In this document: positions 1 through 6,957 of the stretch, piece by piece
Position numbering within the stretch: the first letter of the stretch is position 1
How the letters are laid out: the number at the start of each line of letters is the position of its first letter
DNA from: an uncultured Eggerthellaceae bacterium
GTDB lineage: Bacteria; Actinomycetota; Coriobacteriia; Coriobacteriales; Eggerthellaceae
Assembly: GCA_910588435.1 (NCBI GenBank)
Contig: CAJUPL010000018.1
Coordinates: 1-39,009 of the forward strand
Direction: 5' to 3'
DNA: 39,009 nt
Notes under the pieces: generated by a model
What the model was told of the DNA's origin: nothing
Seen by the model: the letters and a program-made list of their open reading frames with translations, nothing else
Database searches by the model: none
Made by a program: the position numbers and the translations under genes

Positions 1-98
1 CGGGACCCCTCCGAAAACTCGGCGGCTCAAGGCTGAACCTACATCTCTTTCTGCCAAACCTTCCGAATCTTCGGCCTCGCTTCGTTCGGTCCGGCTTA

Positions 99-129
99 CG
101 GGATAGGTGCACGTGGTGCACCTATCCCG
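99..129. repeat. Perfect inverted repeat (14-bp stem, 3-nt loop)
   Basis: The arms at 99-112 and 116-129 are perfect reverse complements (CGGGATAGGTGCAC on the left) around the loop GTG. No T-run follows on either strand, so it is not a standard intrinsic terminator; a cruciform, protein site or processed-RNA hairpin is possible. The rest of 1-326 holds no gene I can support: only short arginine-rich reading frames on both strands without ribosome binding sites, and a weaker hairpin at 250-268 (CTTGCC/GGCAAG). Confidence 0.6.
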
Positions 130-326
130 CTTCATTCAACGCGGCCTTTAACATGGCTGCTCATTCCATTCGCACCCATGTAGCGGCCTTGGCGCGCTCG
201 CGTGCGCCTGATCCGGGTGAAACGCACGCCTTGCTCATACACGCTCCCGCTTGCCAATGGGCGGCAAGGCACAAATGCAACAACCCTGATCGCTGGCGTG
301 CGCACCTCATTCCCAACCCCTAACCT

Positions 327-577
327 GTGGGCGGCTGCATTGCAGCCGCAGCATTGGCCCCCTAACCTGTGGGCGCTTCCATTGGAAGCGCAGCATTGCG
401 ATGAGCAATGCATAACTTGCCCGACAGGGCAAGAACACCCGGATGCCAGCACCAGCTCAGGCCACCTAGCCTGGCGCAGACCAACAATCCGGACATTCCA
501 GGCTGCCGCTCTCATTTTCGCTACCTTCTCGCCCTTCGGGCTTTTAGGTAGCTGCGACAAGCAATGCAAGCGCCCAC
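327..577. repeat. Family A structured element, copy 1 (divergent)
   Basis: Related throughout to the elements at 15731-15997 and 33413-33647. A left end unit at 327-368 (GTGGGC plus the hairpin GGCTGC-ATT-GCAGCC) is followed by a second at 369-391 (GCGCTTCC-ATT-GGAAGCGC), then hairpins AGCATTGC/GCAATGC and TTGCCC-GACA-GGGCAA, the CCGGAT/ATCCGG stem, and a stem GCTACCT (520-526)/AGGTAGC (546-552) enclosing GCCC-TTC-GGGC. It ends in CGCCCAC at 571-577, the complement of the left GTGGGCG. The right end hairpin is decayed and the CTGGTC/GACCAG stem is broken, so this is the most degenerate copy. It is non-coding; the open frames across it are accidental. Confidence 0.8.
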
Positions 578-600
578 AAGAAAGGATGTCCGTCCCAAAT

Positions 601-666
601 TATGACCAAAATGGTCAATGACATTAAGCACGGGGAAATGTCATTGACCTTCTGGGTCATATATAG
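601..666. repeat. Family B nested palindrome, copy 1
   Basis: The layout is TGACC-AAAAT-GGTCA, then ATGACA, a loop TTAAGCACGGGGAAA, TGTCAT, then TGACC-TTCTG-GGTCA and ATATATAG. The inner arms GGTCAATGACA/TGTCATTGACC form 11 perfect pairs and the outer ATGACC/GGTCAT pairs extend the stem across a 5x5 internal loop. Five further copies lie in other intergenic regions. An open frame starts inside this copy and runs into the helicase, which would wrongly extend that protein. Confidence 0.9.
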
Positions 667-702
667 GGTTCTTGCATGGGAGGGCAGGCTAGCAGCTGTT
701 CG

Positions 703-711
703 TGATATGCT
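703..711 (+). promoter_or_regulatory. Extended -10 promoter (TGATATGCT) for the helicase
   Basis: TG-A-TATGCT lies about 38 nt before the TTG start at 749 and just after the family B repeat. No convincing -35 is present at the usual distance. The expected start of transcription near 718 leaves room for the AAGGAAGG ribosome binding site at 733-740. Confidence 0.5.
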
Positions 712-748
712 AGTCCGTCTCATTTTCGCGATAAGGAAGGTGCATCCC

Positions 749-2863
749 TTGCCCAAGGACATCACATTCGAAGAGGAGCAGGCTCACTTGAGCGCCACGT
801 ACGCCAAGCTCCTTCAGATGCAACAAGCCATCCAGGAGAAGATCGCCACCACGGACGAGAAGGCAGCGCGTGACAAGGAGTCCATGGCGGATGACCTCTC
901 GCTCAACATGGCTGCATACGACGACGCCATGGAGATGTACGCGGCATTCGCAGCCGTGAACCGCGAGATAGACAGCTACAACATCTCTCAGGAGTCATCG
1001 GCGCGCAAGCTCTCGGACATCCGGGTGCTCCTTGAGGAGCCCTATTTCGCGAAGGTGGTGCTGGGGTACGGTGCGGGCAAGGACGACAAAGAGCTCTACA
1101 TAGGCACCGTTGGCATGACCGATGACGATTACGCGCGCATGGTGGTGGACTGGCGAAGCCCGGTGGCGGAGGTGTACTACAACCAGGCGAACGGCCCCAC
1201 CTCGTATGAGGCGAACGGGCGCAAGATAGACGTTGACTTGAAGCTGCGCCGGCAATTCAGCATCAGACGTGACCAGTTGAACGCCTATTTCGACACCACG
1301 GTGGCCATCGAAGACCCACTGCTGTTGGCCTCTCTCTCAAAGGAGAGGTCATCTCACATGAAGGCCATCACGGCCACCATCCAGAAGGAACAGAACGCGG
1401 TGGTCCGCCATGAGGACGTGCCAACGCTCATCGTGAGCGGCATCGCCGGCAGCGGCAAGACATCTGTCCTGTTGCAGCGCATCGCGTACCTCTTCTACAG
1501 GCAGCGCGACACGCTGGCGCCGCACCAGGTGGTCCTGATGACGCCGAATCCGCTGTTCGCAAGATACATCGCGAACGTGCTCCCAGAGATGGGGGAGACG
1601 AACCCGCAGACCATCACGTGGGATGAGTTCGCCACGCGCCACGCAGGCCGTGACCGCGCGCACGGCAAGCTGGAGGCGGACATCAGCCAGCTTGACCAGA
1701 TTGACTCAGGCGTTCCCGCACTTGAGCTCACGCTGAAGGACCTTCGCGAGGTCAGCGTGGACGGCGTTCGCTTCCTGAATCCGAACCAGATCATGCAGCA
1801 GATCCAGCGCTTCAAGAACGTTCCCATGGGGCCCCGGCGCATCACGCTTGCGCGCGAGGAGCTCTTGAAGAAGGTGCAGACGCGCATGAAGAACCTGGCG
1901 CACCGGGCGGAATACCAGGACATGCTGGCAACGCTCTCCGTGCAGGAGCAGCTTGACATCTTCGGGGAGACAGTGAATCCGCAGACCGAAGAAGAGGAAT
2001 ACAGGTTGGCGCTCACATACGTTCGCCATCTGTTCGCGGACGCCGTGCGGCAAGTGGAAGATGACGCGTGGCTCAAGATCGACCGCATCGGGATGCGGCT
2101 CACTGGCGCCAAGGGCCTCACGCCCATCACGTGGCTGTATACGAAGATGGCGCTTTGCGGCACGTCGGAGCCGGACGTGCGCTATGTCATGGTGGATGAA
2201 GTGCAAGACTACACGGCGGCGCAGCTGGCAGTGCTGGCCAAGTTCTACCCGCGCGCCCATTTCCTGATGCTGGGGGATGAGAACCAGGCCATACAAGACG
2301 GCCGCGCCACGTTCGCGGACGTGGAGGAGCTGTTCGCACGCGTCCGCCCGCAGGTGGAGACGTGCCAGCTGCTCACAAGCTACAGGTCAACGCCAGAGGT
2401 GACGCGCCTGTTCGAGAAGCTTGCGAAGGTGAGCGGAGAGGTCAAGGTTGCAAGCGTGCTCAGGTCTGGGGCAGAGCCTGGGATCTGCATCTGCGAGGAT
2501 GCGGGTGCGTATGAGCGGGAGCTCTTGAGCGCGCTAGAGGAGGCGAAGGCGGCCGGTGATAGCGGGCTTGCGGCACTGATCGCGCGCGACGGCGGTGAGC
2601 TCAAGCATCTGTCAAAGCTCCTGGGAGGCGCCATGCCGCCGGTGCTGCATGACAGCGGCAGCCTGCCCGAGCGGGGCCTGTTCGCGCTCACCTTGAAGCT
2701 TGCGAAGGGCCTTGAGTTCGACCACGTGATCATCCCGGATGCCTCTGAGGTAGCTTTCCCGGCTGATGACCTGTCACGCAGGCGCCTGTACACCACGATA
2801 TCCCGCGCTACCAAGGACGTGCGCATCATCTCCCAAGGGGCGCTGACCAAGCTGCTTGACTGA
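749..2863 (+). CDS. helD: HelD-like superfamily 1 DNA helicase
   Basis: This is a 704-residue UvrD-like superfamily 1 ATPase. An N-terminal helical region rich in charged residues (about 1-60) is followed by Walker A GIAGSGKT at 231-238, the Walker B/DEAD-type box DEVQD at 483-487, and the C-terminal helicase motifs LAKGLEFDHVIIPDA and TTISRATKDV. This layout fits HelD of Gram-positive bacteria, which binds RNA polymerase and recycles stalled complexes; whether this protein does so is inference. I chose TTG at 749 because AAGGAAGG sits 8 nt upstream. The longer frame from 602 would translate the family B palindrome and has no ribosome binding site. The gene stands alone and converges on the U32 peptidase with a 50-nt gap and no clear terminator. 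Confidence 0.82.
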   Translation: MPKDITFEEEQAHLSATYAKLLQMQQAIQEKIATTDEKAARDKESMADDLSLNMAAYDDAMEMYAAFAAVNREIDSYNISQESSARKLSDIRVLLEEPYFAKVVLGYGAGKDDKELYIGTVGMTDDDYARMVVDWRSPVAEVYYNQANGPTSYEANGRKIDVDLKLRRQFSIRRDQLNAYFDTTVAIEDPLLLASLSKERSSHMKAITATIQKEQNAVVRHEDVPTLIVSGIAGSGKTSVLLQRIAYLFYRQRDTLAPHQVVLMTPNPLFARYIANVLPEMGETNPQTITWDEFATRHAGRDRAHGKLEADISQLDQIDSGVPALELTLKDLREVSVDGVRFLNPNQIMQQIQRFKNVPMGPRRITLAREELLKKVQTRMKNLAHRAEYQDMLATLSVQEQLDIFGETVNPQTEEEEYRLALTYVRHLFADAVRQVEDDAWLKIDRIGMRLTGAKGLTPITWLYTKMALCGTSEPDVRYVMVDEVQDYTAAQLAVLAKFYPRAHFLMLGDENQAIQDGRATFADVEELFARVRPQVETCQLLTSYRSTPEVTRLFEKLAKVSGEVKVASVLRSGAEPGICICEDAGAYERELLSALEEAKAAGDSGLAALIARDGGELKHLSKLLGGAMPPVLHDSGSLPERGLFALTLKLAKGLEFDHVIIPDASEVAFPADDLSRRRLYTTISRATKDVRIISQGALTKLLD

Positions 2864-2913
2864 GGCCCTTTCGCCAGCTTGCGCATCGCGCTTGCTTGGC
2901 GTTCAGCGCTTGC

Positions 2914-4137
2914 TCAGTGGCGTGAGCTCCGCCTGTACCTGCGGACGCGCAGGAATGAGCCCGCCTCTGGGACAGGCGCGTCAGGGGCCAGCTTGAATGA
3001 GTACGTTGCGCAGGACCTGTTCGCCACATCCACTGCCTGCGAACGGGGGTCCTGCTCTTCAGGGTGCCACTTGAGGTCATCAACCTGGATCTTGAAGGGT
3101 GCGCGTCTGGGCGTCAGCGCTTCCAGCTCTTCCCCCTCAGCGAAGCGGTTCCTGCACCTTGCGAACACGCGGCCATCCTCTGTGCCCAGCACATCGGCCA
3201 CGTGCATGGTCTCTTGCTCGTAACCGTCGAAATCAGTCGCTTGCTCAGGGCTTCCGTAGAAGAATCCGGTGCTGTAGGGCCTGTGGGATATCCCGGCCAG
3301 CTCTTGCTGGATATCATCCGAGTGTCCCGCATCCAGCGCGCGCCTGTATGCGGCAACCACGCTTGCAACATAGAACGCCTTCTTGTTGCGGCCTTCTATC
3401 TTGATGGAGTCAACGCCAGCGTTCGCAAGGTCCTGCAGGTGAGCAGCCATGTTGAGGTCCTTCGCGTTCATGATGAACGTGGAGGTGCCGTCTTCCTCAA
3501 CCGGGAAATGGAGCCCGCGCCGCTTCTCCTCTTCAAGCGTGTAGCTCCAGCGGCAGGGCTGCGTGCATTCCCCGCGGTTGCCGGAGCGGCTTGTGAGATA
3601 GCTGCTGATCAGGCATCTTCCGGAGACGGCCATGCATTGAGCGCCGTGTGCGAACGCCTCGATCTCAAGGTCATCAGGGATGTGCTGGCGCATGTTGGAT
3701 ATGTCTTGCAATGTCATCTCGCGAGCGCAGACTATCCTGGTGGCGCCCAGCGCATGCCAGGCTTTCGCGGCTTCTGAGTTCGCAACCGAGGCTTGCGTGC
3801 TCACGTGCAGCTTGCATTTGGGGGCGTAGCGCTTAGCCAACGCGAACGCGCCCATGTCCCCGATGATCAGCGCGTCAACGCCTGCGTCTTGAGCAAGCTC
3901 CAGGAATAGTGGGAGGGCGTTCAGGTCATCTTCCATCATCATGATGTTGCAGGTGAGATGCACCTGGGCGCCTTGTGAGTGCGCTATCTTGACGGCTTCT
4001 GGGAGCTCCTCGTCTGAGAAGTTGGCAGCTTTCGCCCGCATGCCGAACTGGCGTCCTGCAAGATAGACCGCATCCGCCCCGAAGGCGCATGCAGCCTTCA
4101 GCTGATCCATGCCCCCAGCAGGTGCCAAGAGCTCCAT
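2914..4137 (-). CDS. Peptidase U32 family protein (RlhA/TrhP/YegQ-like)
   Basis: 407 residues. The N-terminus MELLAPAGG and the signature EAFAHGAQCMAVSGRC (160-175) are diagnostic of family U32. Cys168, Cys175, Cys191 and Cys195 (in GECTQPC) form the four-cysteine set expected to bind an iron-sulfur cluster. Characterised bacterial members act in hydroxylation of tRNA or rRNA (TrhP, RlhA, UbiU/V) rather than as proven proteases, so an RNA-modification role is the best inference; the substrate is unknown. An in-frame ATG 21 nt upstream (4158) is possible, but the likely promoter would start transcription at about 4159, leaving GGGAAGAG as leader before 4137. The -35 spacing of that promoter is poor, so the start is moderately certain. 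Confidence 0.85.
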   Translation of the reverse strand: MELLAPAGGMDQLKAACAFGADAVYLAGRQFGMRAKAANFSDEELPEAVKIAHSQGAQVHLTCNIMMMEDDLNALPLFLELAQDAGVDALIIGDMGAFALAKRYAPKCKLHVSTQASVANSEAAKAWHALGATRIVCAREMTLQDISNMRQHIPDDLEIEAFAHGAQCMAVSGRCLISSYLTSRSGNRGECTQPCRWSYTLEEEKRRGLHFPVEEDGTSTFIMNAKDLNMAAHLQDLANAGVDSIKIEGRNKKAFYVASVVAAYRRALDAGHSDDIQQELAGISHRPYSTGFFYGSPEQATDFDGYEQETMHVADVLGTEDGRVFARCRNRFAEGEELEALTPRRAPFKIQVDDLKWHPEEQDPRSQAVDVANRSCATYSFKLAPDAPVPEAGSFLRVRRYRRSSRH

Positions 4138-4165
4138 CTTCTTCGCTTCTCTTCCCATGCAGCGA

Positions 4166-4196
4166 ATTCTACCCTGACACCTCCTTGCTGCGTCAA
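4166..4196 (-). promoter_or_regulatory. Candidate promoter of the U32 gene
   Basis: On the minus strand TTGACG (4196-4191) and TAGAAT (4171-4166) are separated by 19 nt, longer than ideal. Transcription would begin close to 4159, giving a leader of about 22 nt to the ATG at 4137. Confidence 0.4.
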
Positions 4197-4223
4197 GGAT
4201 GCTGCACAGACAAAGAGCATGTC

Positions 4224-4254
4224 TGTGCGCTTGCATTGCAGCCGCAGTTGCATC
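4224..4254. repeat. Isolated family A end unit
   Basis: The sequence GTGCGCTTGCATTGCAGCC, followed by GCAG and TTGCATC, matches the end hairpin units of family A, and is most like the hybrid unit at 15769-15806 with a GCTTGC left arm and a GCAGCC right arm. No other part of the element is next to it, so it is a solo end or remnant. It sits in the divergent region between the U32 gene and the GntR regulator. Confidence 0.6.
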
Positions 4255-4299
4255 CTCTTCCCCTACAGGCGCTCGCTGCCCCTTTCGCAGGGAGGCATG

Positions 4300-4328
4300 T
4301 TGACACGCCATGCATGACTGTTTATAGT
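4300..4328 (+). promoter_or_regulatory. Strong promoter of the GntR/ABC operon
   Basis: The -35 TTGACA (4300-4305) and -10 TATAGT (4323-4328) have a 17-nt spacer, the closest match to consensus in the window. The predicted start near 4335 lies inside the dyad at 4325-4351, so a bound repressor would block initiation. Confidence 0.8.
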
Positions 4329-4351
4329 GTGCATATAGGGTATATACACTA
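4325..4351. promoter_or_regulatory. Probable GntR/YtrA operator
   Basis: The imperfect dyad TAGTGT-GC-ATATA-GGG-TATAT-ACACTA overlaps the -10 box and the predicted start site of the operon. GntR regulators of the YtrA type commonly repress their own ATPase/permease operon through such dyads. The binding itself is inferred. Confidence 0.6.
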
Positions 4352-4376
4352 TCGAGCTCACAACGGAAGACACGAT

Positions 4377-4754
4377 TTGGAACTACTGATAGCGAATGCA
4401 AGCGATAAGCCCATCTATGCCCAGATAGCCCAGCAGATCCAGGATGCCATCCTGTCAGGCGAGCTGACGGAAGGGGAAGCGCTCCCGTCCATCCGCTCTC
4501 TGGCGAATGACCTGCGCATCAGCGTGATCACGACGAAGCGCGCCTACGCTGAGCTGGAGGAGGCAGGCTTCATAGACACAGTGCAGGGCAAGGGGTCCTT
4601 CGTTGCTGGCGGCAACAGGGAGCTGCTGCGCGAGGGGCGCCTGAAGCGCGTGGAAGAGCTGCTAGCGCAGGCCATCCAAGAGGCCGCGGCAGCTGACATT
4701 TCGCGCGATGAGCTGCACGCCATGCTGGATGCTCTGCTGGATGAAGAGGGCTAG
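4377..4754 (+). CDS. GntR-family transcriptional regulator (YtrA subfamily)
   Basis: 125 residues. An N-terminal winged helix-turn-helix (PIYAQIAQQIQDAI, PSIRSLANDLRIS, TTKRAYAELEEAGF, GKGSFVA) is followed by only about 50 helical residues. The lack of a FadR/HutC-type effector domain is typical of YtrA. Start: TTG at 4377 with GGAAG at 4365-4369 (spacing 7); earlier ATGs in frame lie inside the promoter/operator. The gene is directly upstream of an ABC ATPase and permease and is expected to repress all three. YtrA-type systems in Gram-positive bacteria respond to cell-wall-active compounds or export peptides; the signal here is unknown. Confidence 0.87.
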   Translation: MELLIANASDKPIYAQIAQQIQDAILSGELTEGEALPSIRSLANDLRISVITTKRAYAELEEAGFIDTVQGKGSFVAGGNRELLREGRLKRVEELLAQAIQEAAAADISRDELHAMLDALLDEEG

Positions 4755-4778
4755 TCGCTTGCGCCTTGAGAAAGCGTG

Positions 4779-5663
4779 ATGAACATGCCCTATGCGGTCA
4801 AGACAGAAGAACTGACGAAGCGATACGCTGATTTCAAGCTTGGCCCCATCACCCTGGAAGTGCCCACTGGCACGGTGCTGGGGATAGTGGGTGCGAACGG
4901 TGCCGGCAAGAGCACGTTGATCAAGTGCCTGTTAGGGCTGGTTGCGCCCGATGGCGGCAGCCTGAGCGTGCTAGAGCATGAAGTGAGCGCACCGCGCGAT
5001 ATGACAGCATCGCTCAAGGAGCGCATCGGCGTTGTGCTGGACACCTGCGCGTTCGTCCCTGATATGCGCGTTGCTGACATAGCGCAGCTGGGGCGCGCAG
5101 CCTATGCTGCCTGGGATCAACCGTGCTTCGATGAACTGGTGAGCGCCTTCTCCCTGGCTGAGAAGAAGCGCGTGAAGGACCTTTCGCGGGGGATGGGAAT
5201 GAAGCTCTCATTGGCTTTCGCGCTGGCGCATCACCCGGAGCTGCTCATCTTAGATGAGGCAACCGCGGGCCTTGATCCGCTGGCGCGCGACGAGGTGCTG
5301 GACATGCTGCGCACCTTCATGGATGACGAGCGGCATACCATCCTGCTGGCGTCGCACATAACCTCTGACCTGGAGAAGCTCTCAGACCGCATCATCTGCC
5401 TGGACGCGGGCAGCGTCATCTTCGACGAGGCGAAGGATGCCATCACGAACACCGCAGGCGTGGCTCAGCTGCGTGAAGCTGACGTGGCTCTGCTTGCCGA
5501 AAGCCCGCAGAGCGAAGGCGTCCTCTTGCTGCGCGAGGCCTATCACACGAAGGCGCTGGTGCCTGACCGGTTCGCGTTCGCCCGCACCTTCCCGAACGTG
5601 CCCGTCACGCCCGCCTCCGTTGACGAATACCTGGCCTTCCGCCTGAAAGGAGAAGCACTATGA
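4779..5663 (+). CDS. ABC transporter ATP-binding protein
   Basis: 294 residues. It has Walker A GANGAGKST (38-46), the signature LSRGMGMKLSLA (an LSxGM variant usual for ABC-2 exporters of this type), Walker B LLILDEATAGLDP and an H-loop histidine in LLASHITSDLEKLSDR. The roughly 80-residue C-terminal extension is common in the ATPases of small GntR-linked exporters such as YtrB/PmtA-like systems. It should power the permease encoded next, whose ATG overlaps this stop codon. The start is ambiguous among GTG 4776, ATG 4779 and ATG 4785, with only a weak GAGAAAG upstream, which suggests coupling to the regulator 24 nt before it. Confidence 0.9.
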   Translation: MNMPYAVKTEELTKRYADFKLGPITLEVPTGTVLGIVGANGAGKSTLIKCLLGLVAPDGGSLSVLEHEVSAPRDMTASLKERIGVVLDTCAFVPDMRVADIAQLGRAAYAAWDQPCFDELVSAFSLAEKKRVKDLSRGMGMKLSLAFALAHHPELLILDEATAGLDPLARDEVLDMLRTFMDDERHTILLASHITSDLEKLSDRIICLDAGSVIFDEAKDAITNTAGVAQLREADVALLAESPQSEGVLLLREAYHTKALVPDRFAFARTFPNVPVTPASVDEYLAFRLKGEAL

Positions 5664-6373
5664 GCGCCATGATCAAGTCCGACTTCATCATCATGAGAAG
5701 CGGTCTCATACAGCTTGGGCTTCTGTGCGCTTTGGTTGGCGTGGTCATGGCCGTGCTCACGGAAAGCGTGATGACGGGCGCAGCCGCAATGGCAGCCATG
5801 ACCCCCTTCATGTGCCTCTTCTCCCTCTGCGCCTACGACGAGATGAACGGCTGGGAGCGCTTCCGGCTCACGCTACCCATCAGCCGCCGCAGCGTGGCCT
5901 ACGGGCGATACGTCAGCCTAGCGCTCATCACGGCCGCCTGTTGCGCGGCATCGCTGGTATTGGCGGCACTGATCGTGGGCGTGATGGCGCTCTTGCCTGA
6001 TGCGATGGCCATCCCAGCGCTCAGTTTGGCAGAGAACCCACCCGAGGCGATCGTCTGCGCGACGCTCATGGCGGCCTCCCTCGTCTTCGCGGCAGCCGCG
6101 GTGGCGCTCCCGCTCATCATGCGCTTAGGCCTGACGAAGGGCACGCGTCTCGTTCCCGTCATCATGGTGCTCTTGCTGGCGTTCGGCATCTGGCTGATGG
6201 GCGACAGTGGCCTGCTAGATAGTCTCTTCCCTGACGCGACGATGGAGGGTCTCCTGACGAACGCGGGCCTCATGTTCGGTCTCATCGTGGGAGCAGTGTT
6301 CTGCGGCGTGCTCATCCTGTATGCCGCAAGCGCGGCAGTTGCAGCACGCATCTACGAAGACCGCCAATTCTGA
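5660..6373 (+). CDS. ABC-2 type permease subunit
   Basis: 237 residues with about six hydrophobic segments, beginning MSAMIKSDFIIMRSGL. The motif CAYDEMNGWERFRLTLPISRRSVAYGRYVS after the second segment is characteristic of the ABC2_membrane_5 family of half-size export permeases. The ATG overlaps the ATPase stop (ATGA), with AAAGGAGAAG as ribosome binding site, so the two are translationally coupled. With the GntR regulator it forms a complete self-regulated exporter. The substrate cannot be read from sequence; peptides or wall-active compounds are usual for relatives. Confidence 0.88.
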   Translation: MSAMIKSDFIIMRSGLIQLGLLCALVGVVMAVLTESVMTGAAAMAAMTPFMCLFSLCAYDEMNGWERFRLTLPISRRSVAYGRYVSLALITAACCAASLVLAALIVGVMALLPDAMAIPALSLAENPPEAIVCATLMAASLVFAAAAVALPLIMRLGLTKGTRLVPVIMVLLLAFGIWLMGDSGLLDSLFPDATMEGLLTNAGLMFGLIVGAVFCGVLILYAASAAVAARIYEDRQF

Positions 6374-6395
6374 GCGCCTCCTCGACCTCCAAAAG

Positions 6396-6460
6396 ATGAC
6401 CATTTTAGTCAATGACAAATCCCCGTGCTTAATGTCATTGACCTTTTTGGTCATATATAG
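6396..6460. repeat. Family B nested palindrome, copy 2 (loop inverted)
   Basis: Same stem plan as at 601-666, but the central loop reads AAATCCCCGTGCTTAA, the reverse complement of copy 1, while the ATATATAG tail stays on the right. One inner-stem base pair is lost (AGTCA instead of GGTCA). It lies between the ABC permease and the rhodanese gene. Confidence 0.88.
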
Positions 6461-6583
6461 GGTTGAAGGTGCTATTTGGGGCGCTTTCAGAGGTTGCGCT
6501 TGCTGAGCGTGTGCTCCGGGATATGTTGGAAGGGGCCGGTTCTCTGGTAGGCTAGACCCTCAGGCAAGGGCAAGGAGCAGTGC

Positions 6584-6934
6584 ATGGGATATCAAGTGGT
6601 AGATGCGGCATTCGTAGAGGCGAACCTTGGCAAGCTGCCGCTGATCGACGTTCGCACGCCAGCGGAATATGTGCAGGGACGCATCCCGGGTGCGGTCTGC
6701 GTTGACTTCTTCGCTGCGCAGGCTGCAGGCTCTGGCGCGGCTTCAGAGCTGGCGCGGCGTGTCCAGGCCGCAGGCGTTCAGCCGGATGATGAGTGCATCG
6801 TGTATTGTCAGGTAGGGGCGCGTGCGCAGGAGGCTTGCAAGCAGCTGGCATCTTGTGGCTACTCATCGCTTGATTGCTATGTGGGAAGCTACGCTGACTG
6901 GGTGAGCGATCCAACGCGCCCCATAGAGCGCTGA
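6584..6934 (+). CDS. Rhodanese-like sulfurtransferase
   Basis: A 116-residue single rhodanese domain. The substrate-entry region LIDVRTPAEYVQGRIPGA and the active-site loop CQVGAR (Cys75 to Arg80) are clear; Cys75 would carry the persulfide. Single-domain rhodaneses move sulfane sulfur from thiosulfate or persulfides to acceptors in the cytoplasm; the acceptor here is not indicated by the neighbours. Start ATG at 6584 with AAGGAG 6 nt upstream. It is monocistronic, converging on the AGCS gene with an 11-nt gap that contains a shared hairpin. Confidence 0.9.
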   Translation: MGYQVVDAAFVEANLGKLPLIDVRTPAEYVQGRIPGAVCVDFFAAQAAGSGAASELARRVQAAGVQPDDECIVYCQVGARAQEACKQLASCGYSSLDCYVGSYADWVSDPTRPIER

Positions 6935-6938
6935 CCAC

Positions 6939-6957
6939 GCACCCTCATGCAGGGTGC
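6939..6957. terminator. Possible bidirectional terminator hairpin
   Basis: GCACCCT-CATGC-AGGGTGC lies between two convergent genes; the symporter stop codon falls inside it. The plus-strand tail TGTTCTGT is only moderately T-rich, so termination strength is doubtful. Confidence 0.4.

Noticed and set aside
327..577. CRISPR-like array of regularly spaced repeats
   Set aside because: The repeated units are palindromic element ends occurring two or three times with near-identical intervening sequence, not unique spacers, and no cas gene is present.
132..621. Open frames on both strands in the first 600 bases
   Set aside because: They cross the family A element and its hairpins, are rich in Arg/Cys/His, have no ribosome binding site and resemble no protein family.
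601..666. Family B as a simple intrinsic terminator
   Set aside because: Copies lack a consistent T-run, occur between divergent genes (8651-8713), and keep a specific loop and half-sites that terminators do not need.
602..748. 49-codon N-terminal extension of the helicase
   Set aside because: It translates the family B palindrome and the promoter region; a well-spaced AAGGAAGG points to TTG at 749.
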